DNA from: Hexactinellida sp. DTS-2022
Taxonomy: Eukaryota > Porifera > Hexactinellida
Reading direction: 5' to 3'
Assembly (NCBI GenBank): GCA_028753945.1
Contig: JAPNXP010000002.1
Location: 3,224,001-3,288,000, forward strand
Length of the DNA: 64,000 nt
Within the stretch, counting starts at the first letter, position 1. The number at the start of each line of letters is the position of its first letter. Both the position numbers and the translations under genes were made by a program. Below are positions 35,999-46,481 of this stretch, piece by piece. The notes beneath the pieces are model-generated. The model made no database searches, was not told where the DNA came from, and saw nothing but the letters and a program-made list of their open reading frames with translations.

Positions 35999-36489
35999 TT
36001 TATTTCTATCTCCGTAGACGGTGCCCTGGGCACACCCTTATCCAATGAGGGCTGAAACTTGGCATGCAGGTGCTGGGTTACCATTTGATTTGCACCTGGG
36101 GTTACGATTTTGATAAAAGAATACCATATTTGGAAAGGTGTGAAAATCGCATAACTTCATTCCACAAATATTTTCGATAAACCAATATGACCGTTGGACT
36201 CCCAAAATATGACTTCCTGTACGACAATAATACATTTCCTGTGTCTAACATTAGCGGAATACGGGATATCAATAAGTAACAATACTGTTTTAGGCCTACG
36301 CTAATTTTACCGTAAAACGAAATTTACAGTCCCTATATTAAAGAAGTCCCTGCTATTACTTAAAGAAGTTATGGTTATTAACTTTGATAGCAACATACGT
36401 AATTATAATACACAGTGTCATTTACGTCAATAGCCAACACTACCTTATCTGATTACGATTAACAAATAATAGAAACAAAATTGTTGTTG

Positions 36490-36612
36490 AGAAATAAAAT
36501 GATTTTTTCTTAAATGTTTATGTTGCAGTTTATGTAAAGTCCTGGTGTGCACGCGGGTACACCAGGCACATTCCATAAACTGTAACATTTAAACCATTTA
36601 TTTCTCCTGAAT
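36490..36612. repeat. Short imperfect hairpin repeat
   Basis: GAGAAATAAAATG and TAAATGTTTATGTTGCAGTT pair with AACTGTAACATTTAAA and CATTTATTTCTC around a GC-richer centre (GGTGTGCACGCGGGTACACC). It could be a tiny MITE. A small-RNA precursor is possible but unsupported. Confidence 0.4.
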
Positions 36613-36722
36613 TTCAATAATATATTCCTTGATTTCTTACGACTTATGGTTACTATCCTACCAATTTAATTGGTTAAAGAAATAATCACATCGATTAACT
36701 TCTTTCTAAATGTATCATACTC

Positions 36723-37434
36723 AAGGCTCTCCAGCCCCACTGAGCAAACTCGTTTTTAACTGTTATTTTATGACTACATCATATACTGAATTTATGAATA
36801 TTCTCAACTCAACTTGCGATTGCATGCCTTTCTCATAGCATCTATTACAAAAATAGCACTATATGGAATCAATACAAATCTCCATATAGAAATTTATACA
36901 GGTTACTTTACGATTATTCTGCTATGGTTATATATTAAGTTAATATGCCTATTGATCATTTGTATAATGTATCCAGGTAGGGAGCTATGAAGCCAGAAAC
37001 ACAATTATGCTTATAACTTCCTTTATATCACGTCATCCCTTCGGAATTTTCGCAAATTTGGCTATCAAGCATATATCATAGGCTTATTTTATTAGTGTTA
37101 CATATATTTATGTTTTATTTTTGAAAAAGCACTCCATAGCTCCCTACCTAATACATTTACCTATTGATTCCACTACAGTTCATAGCTCTACTATGGACAC
37201 TGTTCTTACAAACTTTTATGAATTGGGGTCAGGTTTTGCTGATCCCTGGGATTTTTCTAATGAGATTTCCTCATTATGTAAACTTTGGCTGATCATAATT
37301 TGTTTTTTATTGAATAGAATTTGCTAAAACTTTGCAGAAGCATTTAGCCATATATTATATGCAACATTCTGGAAAGACCTCGATTTTTCGTAAAATTGGG
37401 GGGTTTTTTTATTCAGTAGGGCTGGAGAACCTTA
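36723..37434. mobile_element. Inverted-repeat element with nested MITE
   Basis: Ends AAGGCTCTCCAGCCCCACTG and CAGTAGGGCTGGAGAACCTT. A second pair, TATCCAGGTAGGGAGCTATG against CATAGCTCCCTACCTAATAC, bounds an inner 192 bp MITE at 36966-37157. No transposase is seen and the outer duplication is not clear. Confidence 0.6.
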
Positions 37435-37583
37435 AACGAGGAGAATGTCTAGAAAGAGATATACATATATGCATTTATAAGAAATATAAAAGGTAACTAT
37501 TTTTTCAATCAGTTTTGATTGTATTAACCAATTACTTTGGGAGCCTCCTCCTTTTCCCCACACAGCCGCCCTATCCTCTCCAT

Positions 37584-38372
37584 TCATACAGTGGAAACCG
37601 CACATCTATATCCATTCCATCGGCCCCAATTTTTAATTAAATTAGGCTTCGTTCGTATGTGTGCAACGACATAACAGAATGAGCATCGCATTGTGTTTAG
37701 ATATTGCATTCCCTAAAATATTAATTTGTTTATAATTTAATTAATAGAAGAATGATTTTGATGTCATAACCTGCTTTGATATACTAAACAAACATACTAA
37801 TTTTAATTGAATTGAGTTGTATGAGTGTATTGTTAGATTATTTTAACTTACCACGAAATACAGTACTTTGTGTGTGTATCTAGCACGTTGGTTTTCTGTA
37901 TAGCTGGGGTATAGATCTGTTGTCCATCCGAGTATAATCTCCATAATATCTCTCTTCTACAATAAATGGGTAAAATAATAATTTGTAGTTATCTTGTGAA
38001 TCATTGTTAACTTACAACTTCCTCATCTTTTCCACCATCCAAATACTCGAATAACATCGTGTTGGCAGTGTAGTCGTGTGCTTTGTATAACAAGTTGTGC
38101 AGCTCTTCATGTAGAGGAGTCATGAAGGTCTGCCCAAGTATATTCTGCTTAGGATTTCATACAAATGACAACATTGTAAGAAAAATATTACGGAATGTTT
38201 CAAATATTCTGGATTGACGTCAATTGAAGGTGTAAGGCGAAAATATAAATGAGTGTCAATAAAGATTACACTCAATGAATTAGACAGTAGATGTGAAAAC
38301 GGAAGTTTACTTTTAAGTTATTAAGGTGTTGAAATATAGGTTCCGTAGAAATACGAAAAGATTCTGGTACAT
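37584..38372 (-). CDS. Four-exon chain of unknown gene (possible host or domesticated gene)
   Basis: Minus-strand exons with consensus splice sites: 38372-38311 (ends NNLK|gtaaac), 38147-38016 (44 codons, ends KDEEV|gtaagt), 37956-37852 (35 codons, ends LYFV|gtaagt) and 37712-37584 (ends in TGA). The last three join in phase 0, with introns of 163, 59 and 139 bp. The product is not recognised. A stretch IILGWTTDLYPSYTENQ looks like an ordinary soluble protein. It lies just downstream of an integrase-like fossil on the same strand, so it may be the tail of the same mobile-element gene or a host gene. No 5' exon was identified. Chance occurrence of this chain is unlikely but not excluded. Confidence 0.42.
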
Positions 38373-38469
38373 CTAAAAAAGGAATATTTACTATTAACAC
38401 TATTTTATCTTTTAAATAAAAACTCAATCACAATGAATTTATTTGTGAGGTGTTGATTCCTATGCTAGT

Positions 38470-40203
38470 ATCGAGGCTTACTTTCTTCTTAGTATTCTTG
38501 GGACTAGAGGATCTTTCGAACTAAAGACTTGTGATATGGATTGGAATCATTTTGTACTTCTTCGTTCCTAAGTCGTTTAGAAATTGTAACATGGCTTTCT
38601 GTTGATTTCGACACCGTGTAAGGCCCGAGATGTTTCGTTTGCTTCTTTTCTTTGGACATTTGTTTTAGTTTGGGCATGTTGGTATAGATTATCTTATCTT
38701 CCTTCTTTAGAGGGGCACTAATTACAGAGAGAATAATTATGAAAATATTATAATCGAAAGAATGATTCGAACTTTAGTAACAAGATAGACGGTGTGTTAT
38801 GTATGAATTAAATATCGTCATCATTTCAACTAACTGACTAGTGTTAACTTCCTTATCATTTTGTATCTTCTGCTTGAGTTGTTCAAAATTGATGCAGTCC
38901 ATAGCTGATTGCTGTGTAGAAGTTCGAGATTCATCGATGTTGCTAAGTGCTTAGAGGGGATTATCAGGAGGTGGGCAAAATATGTCGTTGATACCTTCGA
39001 TATCATCTAGTGGATCTGTGAGCTCAGAGAAAATCGATTCTTTCAAATCAAAGTCTTCCTCATCGTTGGTATGCAGGTCGTTAATGGTGGACAAGAGATA
39101 TTGATGTCGGGACTCTCTTCCCCACATAACCTTGAATGGAGTTTGTCCGATGGATCTTTTCTTTACAGGAGTTCATTCAAGCACAGCCTGTTTGAGCAGT
39201 TTGGACCAATTATCCCCTATCTGACTCTCCATTTTAATCAGTTTTCTATATGAATAATTCGTAAATGGGTCTTAAAATTATATTAGAAAATACTAACTGT
39301 TTCAGAATCTTGTTGTGCGCTTCGACTATTATTTTCCACTGAGATACAGGCATACAGCCACATTTCCTTATGTGCCACTTGTCCCACAACTTTTGCCCAC
39401 AAGTAGCACGTGACATAGACACAGATGCCACTTCATGGATATTGGATAAACATGACTTAAAATCATAATGTTATGATATTTATAATTTTATTAGAAGATA
39501 AAGTCATTTGAGAGTAGTTTAATCCAGCAGGCTTTATTACGCAAACGAGAAGTATATTGTAATACAGGAATAAAACTTCAGTTGTTAGAATGTTCAACTG
39601 AAACGAGATAGGTAGTTAATTTTTATAAAGTATGAACAAAATACAGAAGTGGTCCGGACAAAGATGGACTATCCTTTATAATAATGTCACTGTAAATGGC
39701 AAGTGGTCCGGCCATGACCGAACCACGTGCTACCTAGGAAAGTACACCTAATGATTAAACTCACAAATTCTTTAACGTCTTGGGAAACGCCTGCCCATGT
39801 GTATCTTTGCTAAACTGAATGTAGGTCGTATTTATTTCGGGATGTCCAACTTCGTCATGGAACTTCTCATAGATGTTGTCCAACTCAGACTGCAATGGAA
39901 CTTACAAATCTATCTTTGTGCTTCCACTTTACTCTCTAAAGGGAGAATTCAATTACCCTTGGGATATTTAAAAATGGTCTAGGGGAATAAGGAAGTCAAT
40001 ATTACCTAGAAAAGTCTGTTGGTATCTCCAATAAAATAGGAAGACAATCCTCTTTTGTAGTTCCATTTTGTCTGACGTGAAGCTTGAGATGCCTCAGGAT
40101 ATTTTTCTTCGCGAATAAAGTGAATGATTTCGTCATATTCATTTGGATTCATTTCAAAATAAGAAAGGATTTGATTGTTTATTTGTTGTAGTGAATAAGA
40201 CAA
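38470..40203 (-). pseudogene. Integrase-like fossil (gypsy/Ginger/GIN type)
   Basis: Pieces on the minus strand: an N-terminal region about 40010-40203 (YDEIIHFIREEKYPEASQ), a zinc-binding-like piece about 39780-39900 (IYEKFHDEVGHPEI), a core-end piece about 39070-39245 (IGQTPFKVMWGRES) and a C-terminal piece about 38510-38660 (HLGPYTVSKSTESHVTISK). The catalytic middle is not visible, and part of that interval is a degraded Tc1-like MITE (39330-39600). It could come from a gypsy element, a Ginger DNA transposon or a GIN-like gene. No LTRs were found. Broken; old. Confidence 0.6.
39330..39600. repeat. Degraded family G (Tc1-like) MITE fragment
   Basis: Shares CCACTGAGATACAG, GTGCCACTTGTCCCACAA and GATGCCACTTC with 45918-46481, but both termini are eroded. 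Confidence 0.6.
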
Positions 40204-40549
40204 TTAATGCATATTTTAAGTTTCTTATATCTCAAAATCATAGTATTCTTGAATTAAATTAATAATAAAAAGTAAAATAAGCCAAAAATTCCTTTTATAG
40301 CGTCTCAAAATATCACTGTTTAAATTATAATAGCACATCCATAGTTTGCTAATACAATGTCTCAAAATCTCACGCGTCTCATTCTTGAATTAAATTAATA
40401 TTAAAAATTAAATAAGTCAAAAATTCCTTTTATAGCGTCTCAAAATATCACTGTATAAATTCTAATAGCACATCCATGGTGTATAGAGTAAATCACATAG
40501 GCGTCTCAGAATCTCACGCGTCTCAAAATATCATGCAACAGGTCTAATC

Positions 40550-40678
40550 GGGATACAGACTTTTCGTGACAGGACTTTTCGCTACAAGACATTTCGTGAC
40601 GGACACTTAGTGATAAGACATTTCGTGACATGGACTTTTCGTGACAGGACATTTCGTGACAACAAATTATTATAAATT
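40550..40678 (+). repeat. Left terminal inverted repeat of the 10.7 kb element
   Basis: Made of variants of one motif: TTTTCGTGACAGGAC, TTTTCGCTACAAGAC, ATTTCGTGACGGACAC, ATTTCGTGACATGGAC. Mirrored at 51115-51243. The internal periodicity suggests clustered protein-binding sites. Confidence 0.9.
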
Positions 40679-40694
40679 GTATACAGTCGCATAC

Positions 40695-42202
40695 CTCACG
40701 GGTCTCTGAAATCATAATCTCGGTCAAAAAAATACGGACCTTACGAAATTTACAGATTAGAAAGAGCATTTCATTTACTTTTTTAATTTGTTTTGAATAA
40801 AATATTTCCATCACACAATTTTTACCTAGTGTGATTTTATAATTTGGTGTAAAATATTTATCGAATTTTTATTTTTATTATCATAATTAACATAAAATAA
40901 CATATTACTGGTATATTTTTCATCTCAAGTACATAAAATGACATATTAATTAGACTAACATATGGAGTAGTTGGTGAAATTTGCCTCGCAAACTGCGTTA
41001 TAGGAGCATTTTGGATAACTTTCAACATCTTGATTGCATTTGTATCTATTCCAGACCTTCATAAAGCGTGAGTGATAGGATTCAACTGCTTGTTCTGAAA
41101 CACATCAAAGACCCTTTCCAGGAGGAAGGTATTTCTGTATAAAAGGTACAATGTGGCGACAAATAATATGGACTTTTGTTGAACATGGTAGCCCTGTTCT
41201 ATTAAAAGCCTCTTCGAATTGATGAATATGTTCAATATCTTCAATTTCAATATTCGTCCCGAAGCAAATTGTAACCACATCACTAAACCTCTTCATGGCA
41301 ATGAAGGTGGAGTTTGAAGGAGGAAAAGCCAGTTGCTCACACATTTTGAGCAGCTTGCGCATCGCATTTCCCTCAAATGCATTTCCATGGTAGGTACTCC
41401 ATTGAATATTGTTTATCTTTCAGAAATTTTTCATGCGCGAGTGTTTCTTCTTCAGACATTGTCGTAAGTAGGGCATCATATAGATTTTGTCCCACTCCTA
41501 ACATTAAATGTAATTCAGGAATATTGAACCTATCCATTGTATCGGACATCCATATTCCTATTGAAGGGAGATCTTCCACGCCCATACAATCTATTGCATG
41601 TTTTTTGGCATCACCGCTGTACACTGTAGAAAGCTTGTCAAACATCGTTGAGTGTAGAAGAGAAGATGCGAAGTGAGCTTAATATTGCCAACTTTGGCAC
41701 AACACCACCGACAAACCTTATATTTAGCTGCTTCATGTACGTCCATAATATGTGAAATGTGTTTTAATTAATGGTTATAATAAATATTATTTTAATGCTC
41801 ATGTATTGCATATTTATAGATAATTACATTTCGAATATAACAAAGTGTATCGAATTGTGGAAGAATATGCGTGATAATTGATTATTAATTATCTATTCAG
41901 GCATTTAATAAGTAAACCACATCTAATTTGCAGGATTCTAAATACTGATTGAATAATAACTCTAACCTATCATAATAAAAGGAGTTTTATCAAAAACAAC
42001 CTCAAATCGGAACTAAAGAGATGAAAGCCAATTTAGAATTGACACCAAATTATAAAATCACACTAGGTAAAAATTGTGTGATGGAAATATTTTATTCGAA
42101 ACAAATTAAAAGAGTACATGAAATGCACTTTCTAACCTGTAAATTTCGTAAGGTCCGTATTTTTTTGACCGAGATTATGATTTCAGAGACCCGTGAGTAC
42201 GT
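40695..42202 (-). mobile_element. 1.5 kb element with 158 bp inverted repeats
   Basis: Arms 40695-40852 and 42045-42202 are inverted copies starting CTCACGGGTCTCTGAAATC. TAC on both sides may be a 3 bp duplication. It lies between the left end of the 10.7 kb element and the RAG1-like gene. The centre carries a DDE transposase remnant on the minus strand. Confidence 0.78.
41000..41760 (-). pseudogene. DDE transposase remnant with SEQAVES motif
   Basis: On the minus strand: a Cys-rich start (VCRWCCAKVG, about 41715), DKLSTVYSGDAKKHAIDCMG, then YHGNAFEGNAMRKLLKMC, TPKVH-like STKVHIICRHIVPFI, and finally VSEQAVESYHSRFMKVWNRY near 41020-41080. The pieces are in different frames (changes near 41640, 41375 and 41100), and a TGA stands next to GKGL at about 41108. 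The H...H plus SEQA-ES end resembles the glutamate end of RNase H-fold transposases. The exact superfamily was not recognised. It is the C-terminal portion only. Confidence 0.55.
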
Positions 42203-43657
42203 TTACAACTCAACTCAAGTTACTGTTGGCATTTGTATTGCATATCGAATGATGCTGAAACAGACACTTACTCGCTTGCTCTCCACACTCACTAATTTAA
42301 ACGATGGTCAATTTCCATTGGCGCTCAGAATATCAGACGGCCTTGATGGTTCTGGTTCCCATCAGATTTATAACCAACTAGAAGAGAGTGTACATTTTAA
42401 TTCGAAGAACTTCTTGTTATTTGCTTTCAAACTACTTTCAATTAAAGATTCTTCTGACAACGATGTTTGGATAAATTCCCTGCCTAATTCCCATTTTCAA
42501 GTTAGACCTGTTGCTTTAATAGCAATGAAAGAAAGCGAGGAAAATGTGCGGTTCCTAATGGAGACATTCATTAATCCCGAAACCAAACTAATTGAACAAG
42601 ATGGTATTGATCTCCCGCAAGGGCTTGTGAAAGTTAAGGTATACCGTAGCATGTTCGATGGGAAAATGTCGGGTATCCTAACCGGTGCTGGCGGTGCGAA
42701 ATGACAATTATGCACAGCCACATTCGCAGAGCTACACGGCATTGATCTAGTAAGATCTGGATTCCTAATTAATAGAACTATATCAGCTGCAAGAGATATA
42801 TTTGCTTCCGTTGACAAGACTGAGTATTTATCACTCCCATCTCAAGAACGATTTGGCCTAACTCATGAACCATTATCCGAAATTGAGACACTACCTGCTT
42901 CTCCTCTCCATTCATACACATGTGTATTTCGATGGTTCATGACACTTGTGTACCATTTACATTCCGGATCTAATAAATGGTCACCAACATCTGCTAAAGT
43001 AAAAACTCATTGAAATTTGTTCGTGATTTCTTACAAGAGAAAACAGGCCTAAAAATTGACCAACCTTCTAGTGATAGAGGTACAACATCTACTGGTAACT
43101 TAGCTCGTGAATGTTTTAGCAATAAAAATAACTTCATACATTGGATTACAACCTTAGTTCCAGCCGATTTCCATGATTCTCTCAAGAAAATTCTTAACAA
43201 TCTCTCAGCTATCCTGCGCTCTTTCAGTAGTAGTAGGGAGATAAATACCGATACTCAAGGTCTTCTATGTCGAGAAACAATCGAATTCATCTTAGTAAAA
43301 TTTCCATGGGTGAATATTACACCATCCCTCCACAAGTTGTTAGCTCATAGCACGGAGTTAATTAGGGATTGTAACAACGGGTTCGGGATGAAGGAATTTT
43401 CTGAAGAAGCGGTTGAATCATGTAACAAGTTGATTCGAAAATACCGTGAACATCTCTCTCGAAAAAATTCATTCGGTTTAAACAAGAGAGATATCTTTGT
43501 GCGTCTTTTATCACAAAGCGACCCAGTTTTGACTTCATTTCGACATCAAGTAGTTTGCAAGAAATGCGGAGAACCGAGCCACATTTGCAAACTACACTGC
43601 AATACTTCTTTTCCCCACTCGGAACAAGATAATCTATTAAATGCATTGTTTATATAA
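42203..43657 (+). pseudogene. RAG1/Transib-like transposase core, broken
   Basis: Two consecutive frames. The first (to 42704) has ALRISDGLDGSGSHQIY, matching the first catalytic Asp region of RAG1 (Asp codon 42336-42338). It ends at TGA 42702-42704, exactly where RAG1 has the first Cys of its CxxC zinc site (stop-Gln-Leu-Cys). After a one-base shift in an A-run near 43000 the frame continues with TGLKIDQP, GTTSTGNLAREC, the zinc-site HKLLAH, and the catalytic-Glu motif SEEAVESCNKLIRKYRE (Glu codon 43415-43417), then a Cys-rich tail (CKKCGEPSHICKLHC). The second RAG1 catalytic Asp (after ALHC) appears replaced (PLHSY). The N-terminal RING/zinc and nonamer-binding parts are absent. Transib/RAG-type elements make 5 bp duplications, so the 9 bp-flanked outer element is probably not its own. 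Confidence 0.82.
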
Positions 43658-44109
43658 GTTATATTTTGTTAAGCCACTATTCAGCTCAGTAAACAATTAT
43701 TAGTTCATTATTGGAATATTATTTTTTTTGCATATTTTTCCGATGACGTCATAATTTTGGTTGTAGAAGCTGTAGAAAAAAACTGACCATACCAGTCGAT
43801 TCCTAATAGTCGATAACCCATATGCAATTAATACATTTTAAATGTTTAGGAAGCATGCAAACACCTATTTCCCCTCAGGTGTCTATTTTTCCCCACTGTG
43901 TGGAAACTGTCGAAGGCCATTGTAAAATAAAGGGCACTACTTTTTCTCAAATATTCGTCATAGTTGACCTGATTATGTTTTTGGAACTATATGGGAACAT
44001 CCGAATATGATATATAGAACCTTTCAGAATTGAAATATGTAATCATTTGATCACGTAATCGTCAATTTTCGTTCGAATTAACTTGTTTTTAAGCCCTGTT
44101 TTTACACAG
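43658..44109. other. No feature recognised
   Basis: AT-rich spacer after the RAG1-like frame. The short frames here show no family resemblance. Confidence 0.4.
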
Positions 44110-44201
44110 TTAACTGTAGACTGCCTAACTGATACACGTTGTAACAGGAGGAAAACAGGTCGATCAAATAATTCAAATTTCAAGAAAATTCGGATTTAGA
44201 C

Positions 44202-44555
44202 TAAGTTGTTTAATACGTCTTTTATTGTCTACGTATTACGTAAAATACGTATAATGTAATACGTATTATACGTATACCTTACTTATAATATCGAGCTCAT
44301 GGAATTTGATTTGAATAACATTTGGTTTAATCGTTATTCTTTTATTGTTAATCGACTCGTAGTATAGTTTGTAGTATAGTACAAATATGATTATTTGTTA
44401 GATGTGGTTTTACAACAAGAATTAGAATATTCTATTGAATTTACTGCAAAGATATCCATGGATGATCATAGATTTAACGTATGTACTGGTGTATAGCGTA
44501 TCACGTATAATACGTATTATACGTATTATACGCAACACTCGTATTAAACAACTTA
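44202..44555. mobile_element. 354 bp MITE with 10 bp duplication (MULE-like)
   Basis: Perfect 16 bp ends TAAGTTGTTTAATACG and CGTATTAAACAACTTA with an exact duplication GGATTTAGAC (44192-44201, 44556-44565). The interior carries TACGTATTATACG repeats, and 44330-44500 is shared with 49640-49780. Duplications of 9-10 bp suggest MULE. Confidence 0.82.
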
Positions 44556-44946
44556 GGATTTAGACATGGTTTTGTACTCTCTATCGATTTCATTCAAAAA
44601 TCAAAATTTTCAGAAATTGTTATAATGACGTAACATAAAAGTGAACTGCTCCACTTGCCTGCCACTTGATTTGGTAAATTCTAAATGTTATAATTTCACC
44701 GTGGAAATAAATACCCGAAAGAAGATATTATACTAAATAATATCTATTTAGTATATTTGGTTGACTAATACAGTGGAACCTCTATAAGTGGGGGAGCTGG
44801 GACGGGGAAAATTTCAATTGCCCCCCATTCCCCGGTTATAAAATTCAATTTGAAAAACATTATATATGCTATATTATACAAAATATTCATATAACACACA
44901 CATTAATGCACGTTCTAGTTCTTATTTGTATATTATGACAATTTAG

Positions 44947-45672
44947 TTAAGGTTAAATTACGGCAGATTCATGCAAAAAAACACATAGATTTCGTTTTGA
45001 AGTTAGGTGTTTGATTCTCACATATATGATAGAAGACACTATAGCTATATCGAAACTGCAAACGAAATCTGATTATATTTTATAAATTTTAATTTATGGG
45101 GAATGCAGTTTTATTGTAATACAAAAGTCCCATAGGGGGATTTGTTCAGACTCAACCAGATAACTGTGGGGATTGCAAGATCAATATTACCTAAAGACAT
45201 ATTTTGTGTGATCTAACATAGAGATCATCGTTATGGGCGGTGGTGAGTGGTTTAGAATTTTGATAAAATGTATATAAAAAATATTGCGACCTTTTGTAAC
45301 CAAAAAATGGATAAAAAGGTCATCATTTTATGAGAAATTTGAGAAAATGTTTGAAAAAAATAATTCCAAGTCATAATTCAAAAATGTAAACCGTCTACCA
45401 ACTCCGCACGCTTATAATCTTTGAATATTGATTCTAATAACAAACATTGATGGCCGCATTGCCAAATTACCCCATAATATCGACAACACTTTTGGAATTC
45501 GCCCTATGGGAGATTTGTATTAGCCAAATTTTGAAACTGACAAAAAATAAAAAGTATAATAGATAGGGACATTTTCTTTTTGTTTTATTGCTTTGTATCG
45601 TATAGGTATCTATTTCTCTCAATTACAGATTAATACAAGAACTTTCATTAGCGTGGGGTAATTTAACCTTAA
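44947..45672. mobile_element. Family A MITE, copy 4
   Basis: TTAA-GGTTAAATTACGGCAG to GGGTAATTTAACC-TTAA, 726 bp. It is uninterrupted and so defines the family length. Confidence 0.88.
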
Positions 45673-45917
45673 CTGCTGATCTACACTAGGTGATTTCTTC
45701 TAAAAACATCAGAGTAGATCAATCGAAAATATTTTTTCTGTAGAACTTTTGAGTCGATTTATTGGAAATATTGTATTATTTTATAAGAATCATGTTAGGA
45801 TTTGTCCATTCCCCCCATTTATGGAGGTTGTTTTGTATGGAGATAAAAACTCCTTAAAATTTATGGTCCCCATTCCCCACTTCCCCGCTTATAGAGGTTC
45901 ATTTGTATGGATATATA

Positions 45918-46481
45918 CACTAACCGGCCAAAAGTATTTGAACAACAATAATTTGCATTTTGACATTTGAGGTTATACAAGCATAATAACATTAGTAGAT
46001 GCTACAAAATGGCTATTTACATGAAACGATATGTAAAGTATTATAAAACAGCAAAATTTTCAAATTTACATTTTTATGGAGGCGTTAAACTCATTAAATA
46101 TTTAAATAGCTAATTAAATAATTAATTTGTTATCATTAAGATGCAATGTTAATATATTTATTCTGATAGCAGATTTGAATTCCACATGGTTTGATTTCTC
46201 TAAGTGCATAATTTCAAATCAATCCGAATATTTTCCACTGTGATACAGCCACATTTCAATTTGTGCCACTTATGCCACAAGTGGCACGTGGCAGAAACAC
46301 TTATGCCACTTCGTGGTTATTTTCAAAATTGAATTGAAATCACTATATTTTGTAATGTATATCTATAGTAAGATATTTATAGTCATATCAGAGTAGTTTA
46401 GATAGCCGTTAATAAGTTGCCAGACGAGTATTGTGTGTGCATTAAAATCCCCATTGTTCAATTACTTTTGGCCGGTTAGTG
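45918..46481. mobile_element. Tc1-like MITE, family G, copy 2
   Basis: CACTAACCGGCCAAAAGTAT to TACTTTTGGCCGGTTAGTG with TA flanks, 564 bp, nearly the same length as copy 1. Confidence 0.87.

Noticed and set aside
40506-40814. 102-codon minus-strand frame (Cys/His/Ser-rich end)
   Set aside because: It runs through the inverted repeats of two different elements; the CHEKSMSR-like text is the TTTCGTGAC array translated.
42702-42704. Alternative genetic code with TGA read as Cys
   Set aside because: Other frames here use TGA as a plausible stop or as an obvious lesion, and the rest of this gene has a frame change too; ordinary decay suffices.
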